A stretch of 64,000 nucleotides of DNA from an uncultured Clostridia bacterium (GCA_947173485.1 CAMWFH010000001.1:1-64000), one strand, 5' to 3'. Numbered from the stretch's first letter, positions 42,588 to 51,312 are shown. Notes: generated by a model from the sequence alone, not told the origin. A program made the numbers and translations.

Positions 42588-43252
42588 ACCGCCACCTCGA
42601 ATTTATAGCCGGAGCGAATCAGGGTGACGATATGCCGGCCCTCGTCTCCCAGCTTTTGCCGCAGGGTCTTGATGTGGGTGTCCACGGTACGGGTCGTTCC
42701 CTCGAAGTCGTAACCCCAAACACGGTTGAGAAGCTGCTCGCGGCCGAAGATCTGCCCGGGGTTTGCCATCAGAAAAGCGAGCAATTCATACTCTTTGTGA
42801 GTCAAAGAGATCTCCTGACCGTCCAAATAGACCTTGTGGGCGTTGGGCTGGAGCATGATCTTTCCGGCGGTGATCGCTCCGGCAGAAGCGGGGGAGGAAC
42901 GGCGCAGGAGGGCGTTCACCTTTGCCAGCAACACCTTGGGGCTGAAGGGCTTTGTCATATAGTCGTCCGCACCGTAGTCATAGCCTTTCAGCTTGTCGTC
43001 CTCCGCACTTTTGGCGGTGAGCATGATAATAGGCATATCGCTCATTTCCCGCGCCATCTTGCAGACGGAGAAACCGTCCAGATGGGGCATCATCACATCC
43101 AGAATCATCAGATCCATAGGGTGACCTTTCAAAATGACGAGGGCATCTATACCATCGTCGGCAGTAAAGCAGATGTGTCCGCTTTTTCGTATATGATCCG
43201 CAATAATGTCCTGCATAGCCTTTTCATCTTCGACGATCAGTATGTTTGCCAT
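42584..43252 (-). CDS. OmpR-family response regulator
   Basis: A 222-residue regulator. Receiver with ED at 8-9, Asp52 (LMILDVMMPHLDG), T/S in MLTAKS and Lys in KPFSP; winged-helix with EISLTHKEYELLAFLMANPG and TVDTHIKTLRQKL. The ATG at 43252 has GGGAGGAAGCT before it; the open frame extends upstream across the promoter at 43326-43354, so that part is not coding. Likely binds the 11-bp repeats at 41473-41516. Confidence 0.93.
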   Translation of the reverse strand: MANILIVEDEKAMQDIIADHIRKSGHICFTADDGIDALVILKGHPMDLMILDVMMPHLDGFSVCKMAREMSDMPIIMLTAKSAEDDKLKGYDYGADDYMTKPFSPKVLLAKVNALLRRSSPASAGAITAGKIMLQPNAHKVYLDGQEISLTHKEYELLAFLMANPGQIFGREQLLNRVWGYDFEGTTRTVDTHIKTLRQKLGDEGRHIVTLIRSGYKFEVAV

Positions 43253-43325
43253 AGCTTCCTCCCTTGATGGCGAAGTCATGTTTGAAATAACGGCGCCCCA
43301 CGCAACATCCATCCCTGCAAAGCAC

Positions 43326-43354
43326 ATTATACTTCTTTTCCCTAAATAGTACAA
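43326..43354 (-). promoter_or_regulatory. Promoter of the regulator-kinase operon
   Basis: On the minus strand TTGTAC (43354-43349), exactly 17 bases, TATAAT (43331-43326). Confidence 0.7.
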
Positions 43355-43421
43355 GAAGCCAAGCAACTCTCTATTCCCTTGGATGTCTCTTGGATCATCG
43401 TCAATAAAAGAAAAAGCGGAC

Positions 43422-43450
43422 TTCCCTTATCATTAAAGGTATGGTAGAAT
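43422..43450 (+). promoter_or_regulatory. Candidate promoter of the DUF2200 gene
   Basis: TTCCCT (43422-43427), 17 bases, TAGAAT (43445-43450). The in-frame ATG at 43441 overlaps it, favouring the start at 43480. Confidence 0.5.
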
Positions 43451-43479
43451 ACGGTATCATGATCAGGAGCGTATTGAAA

Positions 43480-43830
43480 ATGACCAATGATAAAGTTTTT
43501 CAGATGGATCTTGGAAAAGTGTACGGACTTTTGCTGGATAAGGCCACCCGGAAGGGCCGGACAAAGGCCGAGGTAGATGAAGTCGTCTGCTGGCTGACGG
43601 GGTACAGCCCGGAGCAGCTGGAGGCGTTCCGCCCCTCCGGCCTCTGCTATGGGGACTTTTTCCGCAACGCGCCCCAGCCCAATCCGAACCGGGCGCTGAT
43701 CAAGGGCGTGGTCTGCGGCGTCCGGGTGGAGGAAGTGGAAGACCCGCTCATGCGGGAGATCCGCTATCTGGACAAGTTGATCGACGAGTTGGCGAAGGGG
43801 AAGCCTATGGAGAAGATCTTGCGGAAATAG
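43480..43830 (+). CDS. DUF2200 family protein
   Basis: A 116-residue soluble protein matching DUF2200: [30 protein letters not shown], then [12 protein letters not shown] and a C-terminal [20 protein letters not shown]. The conserved Tyr/Trp-rich core is complete. The biochemical role of the family is unknown. AGGAG lies ten bases before the ATG. The next gene follows after 12 bases, so the two are likely co-transcribed. Confidence 0.85.
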   Translation: MTNDKVFQMDLGKVYGLLLDKATRKGRTKAEVDEVVCWLTGYSPEQLEAFRPSGLCYGDFFRNAPQPNPNRALIKGVVCGVRVEEVEDPLMREIRYLDKLIDELAKGKPMEKILRK

Positions 43831-43842
43831 GAGGGAGCAGTC

Positions 43843-44244
43843 ATGTGGGTATGTCCCAAGTGCGGGCGGTCATTCAAAAACACGGAGCAGAGCCACTACT
43901 GTGGGAAGCCTCCGGCGACGATTGAGGAGTATATCGCCGCCCAGCCGGAGGAGGCGCAGGACTATCTGCGGCAGATCAACGCCGCCATCAAGGCCGGCAT
44001 CCCGGAGGCCAGGGAGAAGATCTCCTGGAGTATGCCCACCTACTGGAAGGGCCGCAACCTGATCCAGTTCGCGGCCTCCAAGCGGCACATCGGCCTGTAC
44101 CCCGGCCCGGAGGCCGTGGAGGCGTTCGCTGCCCGGCTGACGGAGTACAAGACCAGTAAAGGCACGATCCAGTTCCCGTACAGCAAGCCGCTCCCGCTGG
44201 AACTGATCGGAGAGATCGCGAAGTGGTGCGAAGAAAATAACTGA
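43843..44244 (+). CDS. DUF1801 protein with N-terminal zinc ribbon
   Basis: A 133-residue protein: residues 1-21 form a short zinc-finger-like segment (CPKCGRSFKNTEQSHYC), followed by a DUF1801/YdhG domain (IEEYIAAQPEEAQDYLRQI, KISWSMPTYWKGRNLIQFA, HIGLYPGPEAVEAF, TIQFPYSKPLPLELI). DUF1801 proteins resemble frataxin-like iron-handling proteins, but this is weakly supported. GGAGGGAGCAGTC precedes the start. Confidence 0.85.
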   Translation: MWVCPKCGRSFKNTEQSHYCGKPPATIEEYIAAQPEEAQDYLRQINAAIKAGIPEAREKISWSMPTYWKGRNLIQFAASKRHIGLYPGPEAVEAFAARLTEYKTSKGTIQFPYSKPLPLELIGEIAKWCEENN

Positions 44245-44454
44245 GGCACGCTGTTATGTAACTTCGGTCTTCTCACAGAACCACCTCAGCGGATGTTCCT
44301 CCGCCGCAGGCAGTCTTTAGCAGGGATCTGGAAAGCCGTCTTGATCGAGAAGATCTTCTTTTGGAAAAATCAAAACGAAATAATTTGAAAATTTTATTTT
44401 TTTGATTGCATTTATTGAGATATCGGTTATACTACAAGTGAGGAGGGCACTGTT
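44245..44454 (+). promoter_or_regulatory. Intergenic region with the promoter of the ATPase-RloB pair
   Basis: TTGCAT (44406-44411), 16 bases, TATACT (44428-44433). The segment 44345-44433 is strongly AT-rich compared with the neighbouring genes, a sign of foreign origin. Nothing else is recognised. Confidence 0.6.
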
Positions 44455-45756
44455 ATGCTGATCGAATTCAAATTTTCAAATTATCGCTCTTTCCGTGACG
44501 AGAGCTGCCTGTCTATGGAGCCTATGGGCCTGAGCAGGATGAAGGAATGCCTGATCCCGTATAAAGCAGTTGGCCTTTTGCCGGCGGTCGCTCTCTTTGG
44601 AAAAAACGGGGGCGGCAAAACGAATGTGATCCGCGCCTTCTGGTTCGGCGTAAAATTTATCTGCAATGCCCAGAGGACACAGCACGAAACTGCCCCGATC
44701 CCTGTTCAGCCCTTCCTGCTGGATGACACCTCGCAGAACGAGCCCACCGCGTTTGAGTTTTCCTATATACTGGACAACATCAAATACATCTATGGATTTG
44801 CCGCAACGAAAACGGCAGTTGTGAAGGAATACCTGTACCATTCTCCAAAGGGCCAGAAGGCGATGGTCTTTTTCCGTAACGGCCAGAACTTTGAATTTCG
44901 GGAGGGGCCTGACAAGAAAAAAAGGGAGCTGATCAGTGAGGCGGTAGCCCCCAATCAGCTGTATTTCTCTGTGGCGTGTACGATGAACGAGCAATCCTGT
45001 ATGTCCGCTATGCGCTGGTTCCGGGAGCATCTGCTGTTCTCCCGTGATTATACAGACCTCTCCGACCAGCTGATCGAGCATTCGGAAGATCCCAATATGC
45101 TACAAGCCATCAAGCGCTACGCCATAGAAGCGGACCTGGGGATCCAGGATATGAAATTTGAGGTCAAAAGTACAGAGCTGACAACGGCGGATCAGCTGCC
45201 GGCCGATCTGCCGGCAGGGATCATAGCGGCCTTGAAGCAGTTCGCAAAGGCCCTGTCAGACGACCCCAATGTTTCTGAGCGCAAGCTGCAAATGGGGGAA
45301 GTGAACGTCACCTCCTTCCACTGCGGCCTGGACAAAGAGGGGCGGGGCCATCTGTATGGCCTGCCGCTTTCTGTCGAGTCAGACGGCACAAGACAGCTCA
45401 TGGCTCTGGCCCCGGCCATTGAATATGTACTGTCCTGCGGCGGAGTGCTGCTTGTGGATGAACTGGAGAACCGGATACATCCTCTTCTCATGCAGCTGAT
45501 CATCTCGAAGTTTCAAAACCCGAGATCCAATCCGAACCACGCACAGCTCATTTTTACCACCCACAATACGGAATTGCTGGACGCCGGCCTGATTCGAAAA
45601 GACCAGATCTATTTTGTGGATAAGGATAAAACAAGCGGAAGCTCCTCTCTATACAGCATCAGCGAGTTTTCTACCACCACCAACGAGAATATCCGCAAGG
45701 GCTATCTGCTGGGGAAATATGGCGCTACACCCGAGCTGGATATAGAGGAGGTATAG
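44455..45756 (+). CDS. AAA-family ATPase (RloA/AbiLi-like)
   Basis: A 433-residue SMC/AAA_21-type ATPase. Walker A is FGKNGGGKTNVI near residues 48-59 after the typical start MLIEFKFSNYRSFRDE; Walker B is GGVLLVDELENRIHP and the final motif LIFTTHNTELL. The layout matches the ATPases found with RloB-family proteins (RloAB; AbiLi/AbiLii), which are thought to defend against phage. A ribosome site GAGGAGG precedes the start. The partner gene starts two bases after this gene's stop but is truncated, so the pair may be inactive. Less GC-rich than flanks. Confidence 0.85.
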   Translation: MLIEFKFSNYRSFRDESCLSMEPMGLSRMKECLIPYKAVGLLPAVALFGKNGGGKTNVIRAFWFGVKFICNAQRTQHETAPIPVQPFLLDDTSQNEPTAFEFSYILDNIKYIYGFAATKTAVVKEYLYHSPKGQKAMVFFRNGQNFEFREGPDKKKRELISEAVAPNQLYFSVACTMNEQSCMSAMRWFREHLLFSRDYTDLSDQLIEHSEDPNMLQAIKRYAIEADLGIQDMKFEVKSTELTTADQLPADLPAGIIAALKQFAKALSDDPNVSERKLQMGEVNVTSFHCGLDKEGRGHLYGLPLSVESDGTRQLMALAPAIEYVLSCGGVLLVDELENRIHPLLMQLIISKFQNPRSNPNHAQLIFTTHNTELLDAGLIRKDQIYFVDKDKTSGSSSLYSISEFSTTTNENIRKGYLLGKYGATPELDIEEV

Positions 45757-45758
45757 CT

Positions 45759-46103
45759 GTGGCACGCCAGACGAGAAAGACAAAACCGCTGATCTACGTT
45801 TTCTGTGAAGGGGAGAGCGAACAAGCCTACACCAAATTCCTGAAAGAGCGGTTTTCGGATACCGCGGTCATCAAATGTGTGCCGCAGACCGGCTTGTTCC
45901 AGGAGGCGAAGGACAAATTTGATAAGGAGCCGCGGTATCGGGACAATGTGGATGTGACAGACGAGATCTGGTTTTTCTTCGATGTGGAGGACGATGAAGT
46001 TCCCGCCGGGCCGAGGGCCTCTATCCCCTGTTGGTGTCCTTTGCGTTCGGAAAGACGGCAAAGTATGGGATATCGATCCAGATATGCAGCATACCCGAGG
46101 TGA
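45759..46103 (+). pseudogene. Truncated RloB-family gene
   Basis: GTG start after GAGGAGGTATAGCT. The first ~78 residues match RloB: KPLIYVFCEGESEQAYTKFLKERF and DEIWFFFDVEDDE. Intact RloB proteins are about 200 residues. After DVEDDE the frame runs through unrelated sequence (PAGPRASIPCWCPL) to a chance stop, because from about 46,000-46,020 the DNA is the 3' end of the convergent minus-strand gene. So the C-terminal two thirds of RloB are gone, a deletion or recombination junction. Confidence 0.8.
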
Positions 46104-46458
46104 GCGGCAAGAAGCGTATGGTGGTGGCATAGAGCAGCAGCTTTTGCAGGGTATACATGAACTCATCCCCCCTGAACTCCACATAGGTACACCAGAGCTC
46201 GATGGTGGCCGTGAAAGATGAATAGTCTATGGTCGCTTTGATCTTCCCGCAGAACTCCTTGACGATCGCCTCACAATCCTTGATCAGTCCATCAAAGATC
46301 TGGGGGGCTGGCGGAAAGACCAGATACATATGCTCCCGCATGAAGCGCCGCTGTTTGGCGAGGAGCGCCAGGACCTCCGCCGGGCTGATGGAATCGATCG
46401 CGTCCATCACCTCTTCCCCCATGGGGTATTCCTTCTCATACACATAATTCTCCATCAT
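46021..46458 (-). CDS. Protein of unknown function paired with a SLOG protein
   Basis: A 145-residue soluble protein not assigned to a family. It has an acidic N-terminus, an RRFMREHMYLVFPPAPQIFDG segment and a beta-rich centre (KATIDYSSFTATIELWCTYVEF). ATGATG overlaps the SLOG gene's stop (ATGA) and AGGAGG is placed just upstream, so both are translated together. The 3' end lies at the junction that truncated RloB; whether its own C-terminus is native cannot be decided. Confidence 0.6.
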   Translation of the reverse strand: MMENYVYEKEYPMGEEVMDAIDSISPAEVLALLAKQRRFMREHMYLVFPPAPQIFDGLIKDCEAIVKEFCGKIKATIDYSSFTATIELWCTYVEFRGDEFMYTLQKLLLYATTIRFLPLTSGMLHIWIDIPYFAVFPNAKDTNRG

Positions 46459-46985
46459 CTGCCTCCTGTATGTGTGATATCTCTGGATATGGGGTCGATC
46501 GTGATGACCTCCCGCCCCTGTTCCTTGGCATAGCGCACCGTCATCCCCGTCCCGCTGCGGTAGGCCCCATCGTAGACCGCCAGCAGGCTGGGAGCGACAC
46601 ACACCAGACAGCGGTTGCGCTCCAGCATACAGTTCTTGTGATAAACGCGGCTCACATAGGACGCTTCATCGGCCTGCCCCAGAAGGGAGCGATACCGCTC
46701 CTGCGCCGGGGCGGGCCATTTGCTTTCCTGGCCCTCACAGGGCAGGACGCAGCGGAGCCTGACAGCGGGACGGTCCTTTTTGAGGTCCAGGGCAATCTGT
46801 GCCGCCCAGAGGTCCACTCCCTGGGCCATGCCAGAGAAGAAGTCCGTCATGCCCCGGTCTGCCAATGCTTTCATCTGCCCGGCCAGGACCTGTTTCAGCA
46901 ATACGCAGTCCCGGGCGGCCTCGTTGTAGCCCCAGGGGAAACTTTTGGGCCGGTGGCCCGTGATGGCGCAAGCGCTTTTGTTCAT
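46455..46985 (-). CDS. SLOG-family (DUF1273/YpsA-like) protein
   Basis: A 176-residue Rossmann-like protein: ACAITGHRPKSFPWGYNE near the start, FFSGMAQGVDLWAAQIALDLK and the second nucleotide-binding segment VCVAPSLLAVYDGAYRSGTGMTVRYAKEQG. This is the DUF1273/YspA-YpsA group of the SLOG superfamily, suggested to bind nucleotides or nucleotide-derived ligands and frequent on phages and integrative elements. Together with the downstream unknown gene it forms a two-gene unit divergent from an HTH gene. Confidence 0.82.
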   Translation of the reverse strand: MNKSACAITGHRPKSFPWGYNEAARDCVLLKQVLAGQMKALADRGMTDFFSGMAQGVDLWAAQIALDLKKDRPAVRLRCVLPCEGQESKWPAPAQERYRSLLGQADEASYVSRVYHKNCMLERNRCLVCVAPSLLAVYDGAYRSGTGMTVRYAKEQGREVITIDPISRDITHTGGR

Positions 46986-47112
46986 ATGGTATCAGACCCT
47001 TTCTATTATGAGTATAAAACTATAGTATCTATTTTAATTTCTATTTAGATAATATATATGTAATCATTGATAAAAAATAATGCTATCATGCTTTAGATAG
47101 CAGGTGATACAA
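46986..47112. promoter_or_regulatory. AT-rich divergent control region
   Basis: 127 bases, far richer in A+T than the surroundings. TTTAGATA occurs twice (47044-47051 and 47092-47099), and TATCAT at 47084-47089 could be a -10 for the HTH gene. The HTH protein probably binds here, but the sites are only suggested. Confidence 0.4.
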
Positions 47113-47409
47113 ATGAATCTTGATGTAAGTGCCCGGATAAAAGAATTAAGAATGGCGCGCGGACTGTCCACAAATAAACTCTCTAATATGGCGGGATTAT
47201 CACAAAGTTATGTGCGGAAATTGGAGAGGGGCGAGAGCAAACCAACAGTCGAATCCTTGGAATTGTTGTGTCATGCGTTGGGGATCACATTCGAGGATTT
47301 CGTCAATTATAAGGATAAATCTGTCCTTCAACTCCAAGCGATCAAGATCATCGGCACATTGAGCGACGAGCAACTGGAAGGCTTTTGCAAATTGATGGAT
47401 TCGGACTGA
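47113..47409 (+). CDS. XRE-family helix-turn-helix regulator
   Basis: A 98-residue DNA-binding protein; residues 5-60 form an HTH_3 domain (IKELRMARGLSTNKLSNMAGLSQSYVRKLE, RGESKPTVESLELLCHALGITFEDF). The C-terminal ~35 residues probably mediate dimerisation. AGGTG lies before the ATG at 47113; a GTG at 47104 is possible but less likely. Such small regulators typify mobile elements. Confidence 0.85.
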   Translation: MNLDVSARIKELRMARGLSTNKLSNMAGLSQSYVRKLERGESKPTVESLELLCHALGITFEDFVNYKDKSVLQLQAIKIIGTLSDEQLEGFCKLMDSD

Positions 47410-47535
47410 TCGATCAGGAAGAACGTGGACGAACGCTGTTGCTGTGCCGAACACCGTCTAAATTAGTATATATCAACTTGCGCAATATTGCAATACCAGT
47501 ATTTTTAGGATGGAAGCACTATCTGCGGTGATTAT

Positions 47536-47790
47536 ATGTCGAAACTATTGGGCAGCGAGACATTGGGCAACAACATCAAAAGGATACGCTGCTCTTGTGG
47601 GCTGACACAAGAACAGACTGTAGCTAGATTACAGGTGCTAGGCTCTCCGATCAGCCGCAGCACCTATTCGCTTATAGAAATAGGACGGGGCAACATTTTT
47701 GTAAATGACTTAGTAGGTCTACAAAAAGTATTCGGTGTCAGCTATGACGAGTTCTTTAGAGATATCCCTCCTTCCCGTGACCCTCAATGA
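47536..47790 (+). CDS. Small XRE-family helix-turn-helix protein
   Basis: An 84-residue HTH protein: GNNIKRIRCSCGLTQEQTVARL followed by SRSTYSLIEIGRGNIFVNDLVGLQKVFGVSYDEFF is the XRE pattern. No strong ribosome site is visible (GGTGATTAT), so expression may be low. The 126-base gap upstream (47410-47535) has an AT-rich part with no clear promoter. Confidence 0.75.
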   Translation: MSKLLGSETLGNNIKRIRCSCGLTQEQTVARLQVLGSPISRSTYSLIEIGRGNIFVNDLVGLQKVFGVSYDEFFRDIPPSRDPQ

Positions 47791-47827
47791 CGAGGCTCAG
47801 CGGCCCAACTATCATATCACAGTGAAC

Positions 47828-47861
47828 AGGCCCCCCGGATAAGACCGGAGGGCCTGCTTTG
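47828..47861. terminator. Terminator between the HTH gene and the convergent membrane-protein gene
   Basis: Stem CAGGCCCCCCGG with CCGGAGGGCCTG (one mismatch) around ATAAGA, followed on the plus strand by CTTTGTTTT. Confidence 0.7.
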
Positions 47862-47887
47862 TTTTACATATCAGATCATTTCCGCGG

Positions 47888-48532
47888 TCAGCCCGCCTGG
47901 GCGCCGCCCCACTCCACCACGGTGAAGCCCTCTCGAACGAAGGGCGTGAAGGTCTGGGGCTCGATCTCCACAGGCCGTTCCAGGGGCCGCCAGGCCATGA
48001 ACACCCGGAGGACACTGTCCGGGGCCGGGTCGATCTCCAGCCGGGCGCTCTCCTCATAGGCCGCGCCCTGGAAGGCGATCAGATCGTAGGCGTTCTCCTG
48101 CATCCGTGGCATCCAGTAGGTGATAAAGTCGTTGTACTCCCTAGGCGTCAGCCCCATCTCCGCCAAGACCTCCCGCAGGAACGTCCCGGTGTCCTTCCCG
48201 GCGACGCAGAAGCCCTGGGAGAAGTCCCAGTCCGTGTCAGAGATCCCTTCCCAGAAGAGGTAGCCGTACTCATTCCCGGCTCCATCATAGAGGGTGCCGT
48301 CCGGCCGGGCGGTGACCCGCCAGCCGTCCTCATAGGCCGGCCAGGCGGCGGTCAGCTCCCCATCCAGGTCCAGCCGGACCGTCACCTCTGTCTCTTCCTC
48401 CGGGTAGAGGTAGATCACCGGCTTTTCATCCACCTCGCCGCTGTCACGTTGGAGCAGATACAGTCCGCCCAGGACCAACAGCGCCACGACCGCGATAAAA
48501 GCAACGATCTTCCCAAGTTCCTTTTTATCCAT
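47888..48532 (-). CDS. Membrane-anchored protein with KPVIYLYP motif
   Basis: A 214-residue protein. Residues 8-27 form one membrane segment; then an external beta-rich domain beginning DEKPVIYLYPEEETEVTVRL, a motif seen in many uncharacterised Clostridial surface proteins. Later parts (YGYLFWEGI, FCVAGKDTGTFLREVLAEMGLTPREYNDFITYWMP) agree with that family. Role unknown. The gene stands alone, ending before a shared terminator. Confidence 0.75.
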   Translation of the reverse strand: MDKKELGKIVAFIAVVALLVLGGLYLLQRDSGEVDEKPVIYLYPEEETEVTVRLDLDGELTAAWPAYEDGWRVTARPDGTLYDGAGNEYGYLFWEGISDTDWDFSQGFCVAGKDTGTFLREVLAEMGLTPREYNDFITYWMPRMQENAYDLIAFQGAAYEESARLEIDPAPDSVLRVFMAWRPLERPVEIEPQTFTPFVREGFTVVEWGGAQAG

Positions 48533-48572
48533 ACCGGGATCCCCCTCTGCATTTTACCTGCCTAGACGGAGT

Positions 48573-51125
48573 TTATTTCTTCTTCGCGTAGGGCGTATCC
48601 GCCAGGGGCAGGCTGTAGCGCCGCTGGCCGTCCAGCTGATAGTACGCCTCGGAGATAGCGGGAGCAGTGGGGATGGAAGTGATCTCGCCGATGCCGATCG
48701 CGCCATAGGCCAGATCCAGTCCCGGCTTCTCCACCACGATGGGCACGATCTCCGGGATCTGGTTGGCCCGCAGCAGGCCCAGGGTGCCGAACTTGGCGGT
48801 GGGCTTGCAGTCCTTCAAGGGGAACTGCTCCGTCAGGGCATAGCCCATGCTCATGACGACGCCGCCCTCGATCTGCCCCTCGCAGCTGAGGGGGTTCACC
48901 GCCTTACCCACATCGTGGGCGGCGACCATGCGCTTGATCTTGCCGTTCTCGTCCAGGACGCAGACCTGGGTGGCGTAGCCATAGGCCACATGGCTCACCG
49001 GGTTGGGCACGTTGGCCCCCAGGGGATCCGTCTTGGCCAGATACTCGCCATAATACTCCGTGCCGTTCAGGTCGGAGATGGTCTTGCCCTCCAGGGCCTT
49101 CTTCAGATCCACGCAGGCCCGGCGGCAGGCCTCGCCGGTGATCAGGGTCTGCCGGGAGCCGGAGGTCATGCCGGCGTCCGGCGCGTTATAGGTGTTGGAG
49201 CGCTCATAGACGAACGTATCAGGGCCGATGCCCAGAGTCGTGCAGCAGATCTGGGTCAGCACGGTGCCCAGGCCCTGGCCGATGCAGGAGGCGCCCGCCC
49301 GGATATGGATCTTCCCGTCCTCCACGGTCAGCCGGCAGCGGCCCCAGTCGGGGATGCCCACGCCCACGCCGGCATTCTTCATGCAGCAGGCCAGGCCCAC
49401 ATACTTCTCCCCCTCGATGTAGGGCTTCACTGCCTCCAACGTCTCCACCAGCCCGGTCTCCGGGCCCACGATCTGGCCGTTGGGCAGCACCTCGCCGGGG
49501 CGGATGGCGTTGCGCATACGGATCTCCCAGGGGGAGATGCCCACCAGCTCCGCCATCTCGTTGAGCAGGGTCTCCACGCAGAAGCAGGTCTGGGTCACGC
49601 CGAAGCCCCGGAAAGCGCCGGCGGGGGGATTGTTGGTGTAGTAGGCATATCCGTCCACCTGGAAGTTCTCATAGTGATAGGGGCCGGAGGCGTGGGTGCA
49701 GGCCCGCTCCAGCACCGGCCCGCCCAGGGAGGCATAGGCCCCGGTATCGGTGACCACGTTGGCGGCCACGCCCTGGATGATGCCGTTCTCGTCGCAGCCC
49801 ATGGCAAACTCCATCTCCATGGGGTGGCGTTTGGGGTGGATCAGGATACTCTCCGCCCGGCTGAGCTTGCACTTCACCGGCTTCTTCGTCAGGTACGCCG
49901 CCAGGGCCGCCAGGTGCTGGACCGTCACGTCCTCCTTGCCGCCGAAGCCGCCGCCCACCAGCATATTCTTGACCTTCACCTTCTCCCGGGGCAGGCCCAG
50001 CATGGGCGCGGTCTGGTGCTGGGCATCGTAGGCCCCCTGGTCGGAGGAGAGGATCATCACCCCGTCCCCATCGGGATAGGCCACCGCGCACTCCGGCTCT
50101 AAGAAGGCGTGTTCGGTGAAGGGGGTAGAGAACTTGTGGCTGAGCACATACTTGCTCCGGGCGATGGCCAGGGCCGCGTTGCCCCGCTGGACGTGCTTGT
50201 GGGCGAAGAGGTTGCCGCTCCGGTGGACCAGGGGGGCGTCATAGGCCTTGGCCTCCTCCGGGGAGCGGACGGGCTTCAGCACCTCATACTCCACCAGGAT
50301 CATCCGCTTGGCCTTCTCCACGATCTCCGCAGTCTCCGCTACCACCAGGCAGATGGCGTCGCCCAGGTAGTGGGTGGTGCCGCCTATGGGGATCATGGTG
50401 TCCCAGTCCTGGGTCAGGTGGCCCACCTTGTTCGACCCAGGGATGTCCTCGGCGGTGTAGACCGCCACCACGCCGGGCATCTGCAGCGCCTCCTCGGTGT
50501 GGATGGCCTTGACGATGGCCCGGGGGTAGGCGGAGCGGACGGCGGAGGCGTAGAGCATCCCGTCCAGATAGACATCGTCAGGGTACTGGCCGTAGCCCTG
50601 GACCTTCTCCGCCACGTCCACCCGGTGGACCCGGGAGCCCACGCTCCAGTCGCTCTCCTTCTCTGGGACCTGGCCCTCCCGGAAGATCTGGGCCGCCAGT
50701 TTCACCGCCTTGATGATCTTCACATAGCCGGTGCAGCGGCAGATATTGTTCCGCAGCGCGTAGGCGATCTCCTCCTCGGTGGGGTCCGGATTCGTATCCA
50801 GCAGTCCCTTGGCGCAGATGACCATGCCGGGGATGCAGAACCCACACTGGACCGCCCCCGCCTGACCAAAAGCGTAGGTATAGACCTCCTTCTCAAAGTC
50901 GCTGAGGCCCTCCACGGTCAAGATCCGCTTCCCCTCCAGCTTGTCTGTCTGGAGGACACAGGCCCGGCTGGCCTTGCCGTCCACCAGCACCGTACAGGTG
51001 CCGCAGGCGCCCTCGCTGCACCCGTCCTTCACGCTGGTCAGATGCAGCTCGTCCCGCAGATAGCGCAGCAGCTTCCGGTTGCCCTCGACGCTCACGCTCT
51101 GTCCGTTCACGATAAATGTTGCCAT
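48573..51125 (-). CDS. Selenium-type molybdenum hydroxylase (xanthine dehydrogenase family), single chain
   Basis: An 850-residue oxidoreductase. N-terminal ferredoxin domain with cysteines 36, 41, 44 and 56 (CSEGACGTC), then a four-helix [2Fe-2S] domain with Cys94, 97, 129 and 131 (CGFCIPG, CRCTG). The rest is the molybdopterin domain: GGGFGGKEDV, PPAGAFRGFG, and the catalytic Glu in IGIGEITS near the C-terminus. It has no FAD domain, like aldehyde oxidoreductase Mop, and full-length pattern matches the predicted selenium-dependent molybdenum hydroxylase 1 family. Substrate is unclear; purine or nicotinate-like heterocycles are possible. ATG follows AAGGAGAAAGCATC. Its accessory genes are not in the window. 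Confidence 0.88.
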   Translation of the reverse strand: MATFIVNGQSVSVEGNRKLLRYLRDELHLTSVKDGCSEGACGTCTVLVDGKASRACVLQTDKLEGKRILTVEGLSDFEKEVYTYAFGQAGAVQCGFCIPGMVICAKGLLDTNPDPTEEEIAYALRNNICRCTGYVKIIKAVKLAAQIFREGQVPEKESDWSVGSRVHRVDVAEKVQGYGQYPDDVYLDGMLYASAVRSAYPRAIVKAIHTEEALQMPGVVAVYTAEDIPGSNKVGHLTQDWDTMIPIGGTTHYLGDAICLVVAETAEIVEKAKRMILVEYEVLKPVRSPEEAKAYDAPLVHRSGNLFAHKHVQRGNAALAIARSKYVLSHKFSTPFTEHAFLEPECAVAYPDGDGVMILSSDQGAYDAQHQTAPMLGLPREKVKVKNMLVGGGFGGKEDVTVQHLAALAAYLTKKPVKCKLSRAESILIHPKRHPMEMEFAMGCDENGIIQGVAANVVTDTGAYASLGGPVLERACTHASGPYHYENFQVDGYAYYTNNPPAGAFRGFGVTQTCFCVETLLNEMAELVGISPWEIRMRNAIRPGEVLPNGQIVGPETGLVETLEAVKPYIEGEKYVGLACCMKNAGVGVGIPDWGRCRLTVEDGKIHIRAGASCIGQGLGTVLTQICCTTLGIGPDTFVYERSNTYNAPDAGMTSGSRQTLITGEACRRACVDLKKALEGKTISDLNGTEYYGEYLAKTDPLGANVPNPVSHVAYGYATQVCVLDENGKIKRMVAAHDVGKAVNPLSCEGQIEGGVVMSMGYALTEQFPLKDCKPTAKFGTLGLLRANQIPEIVPIVVEKPGLDLAYGAIGIGEITSIPTAPAISEAYYQLDGQRRYSLPLADTPYAKKK

Positions 51126-51264
51126 GATGCTTTCTCCTTTTTCCCCATCTAAGTGATATATACCATATCAAATGTCCCCATCGTACACTTGTACAAGATA
51201 GAGTATACAATATTTTACTGGAAAATGCAATCACCATTTGTGCGTTCGTATCAACAAAAAACTG
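51126..51264. other. AT-rich divergent region upstream of the hydroxylase
   Basis: A short palindrome CTTGTACAAG (51195-51204) and several TATA-like strings are present, but no convincing -35/-10 pair for the hydroxylase gene could be chosen. Confidence 0.3.
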
Positions 51265-51292
51265 TTGCGTTTTCTATGAGATATGCTATACT
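51265..51292 (+). promoter_or_regulatory. Promoter of the FMN riboswitch-ribU transcript
   Basis: TTGCGT (51265-51270), 16 bases, TATACT (51287-51292) with an extended TG; start point about 51299, just before the riboswitch. Confidence 0.7.
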
Positions 51293-51312
51293 AAGGGTGA
51301 CAACCAAATCAT

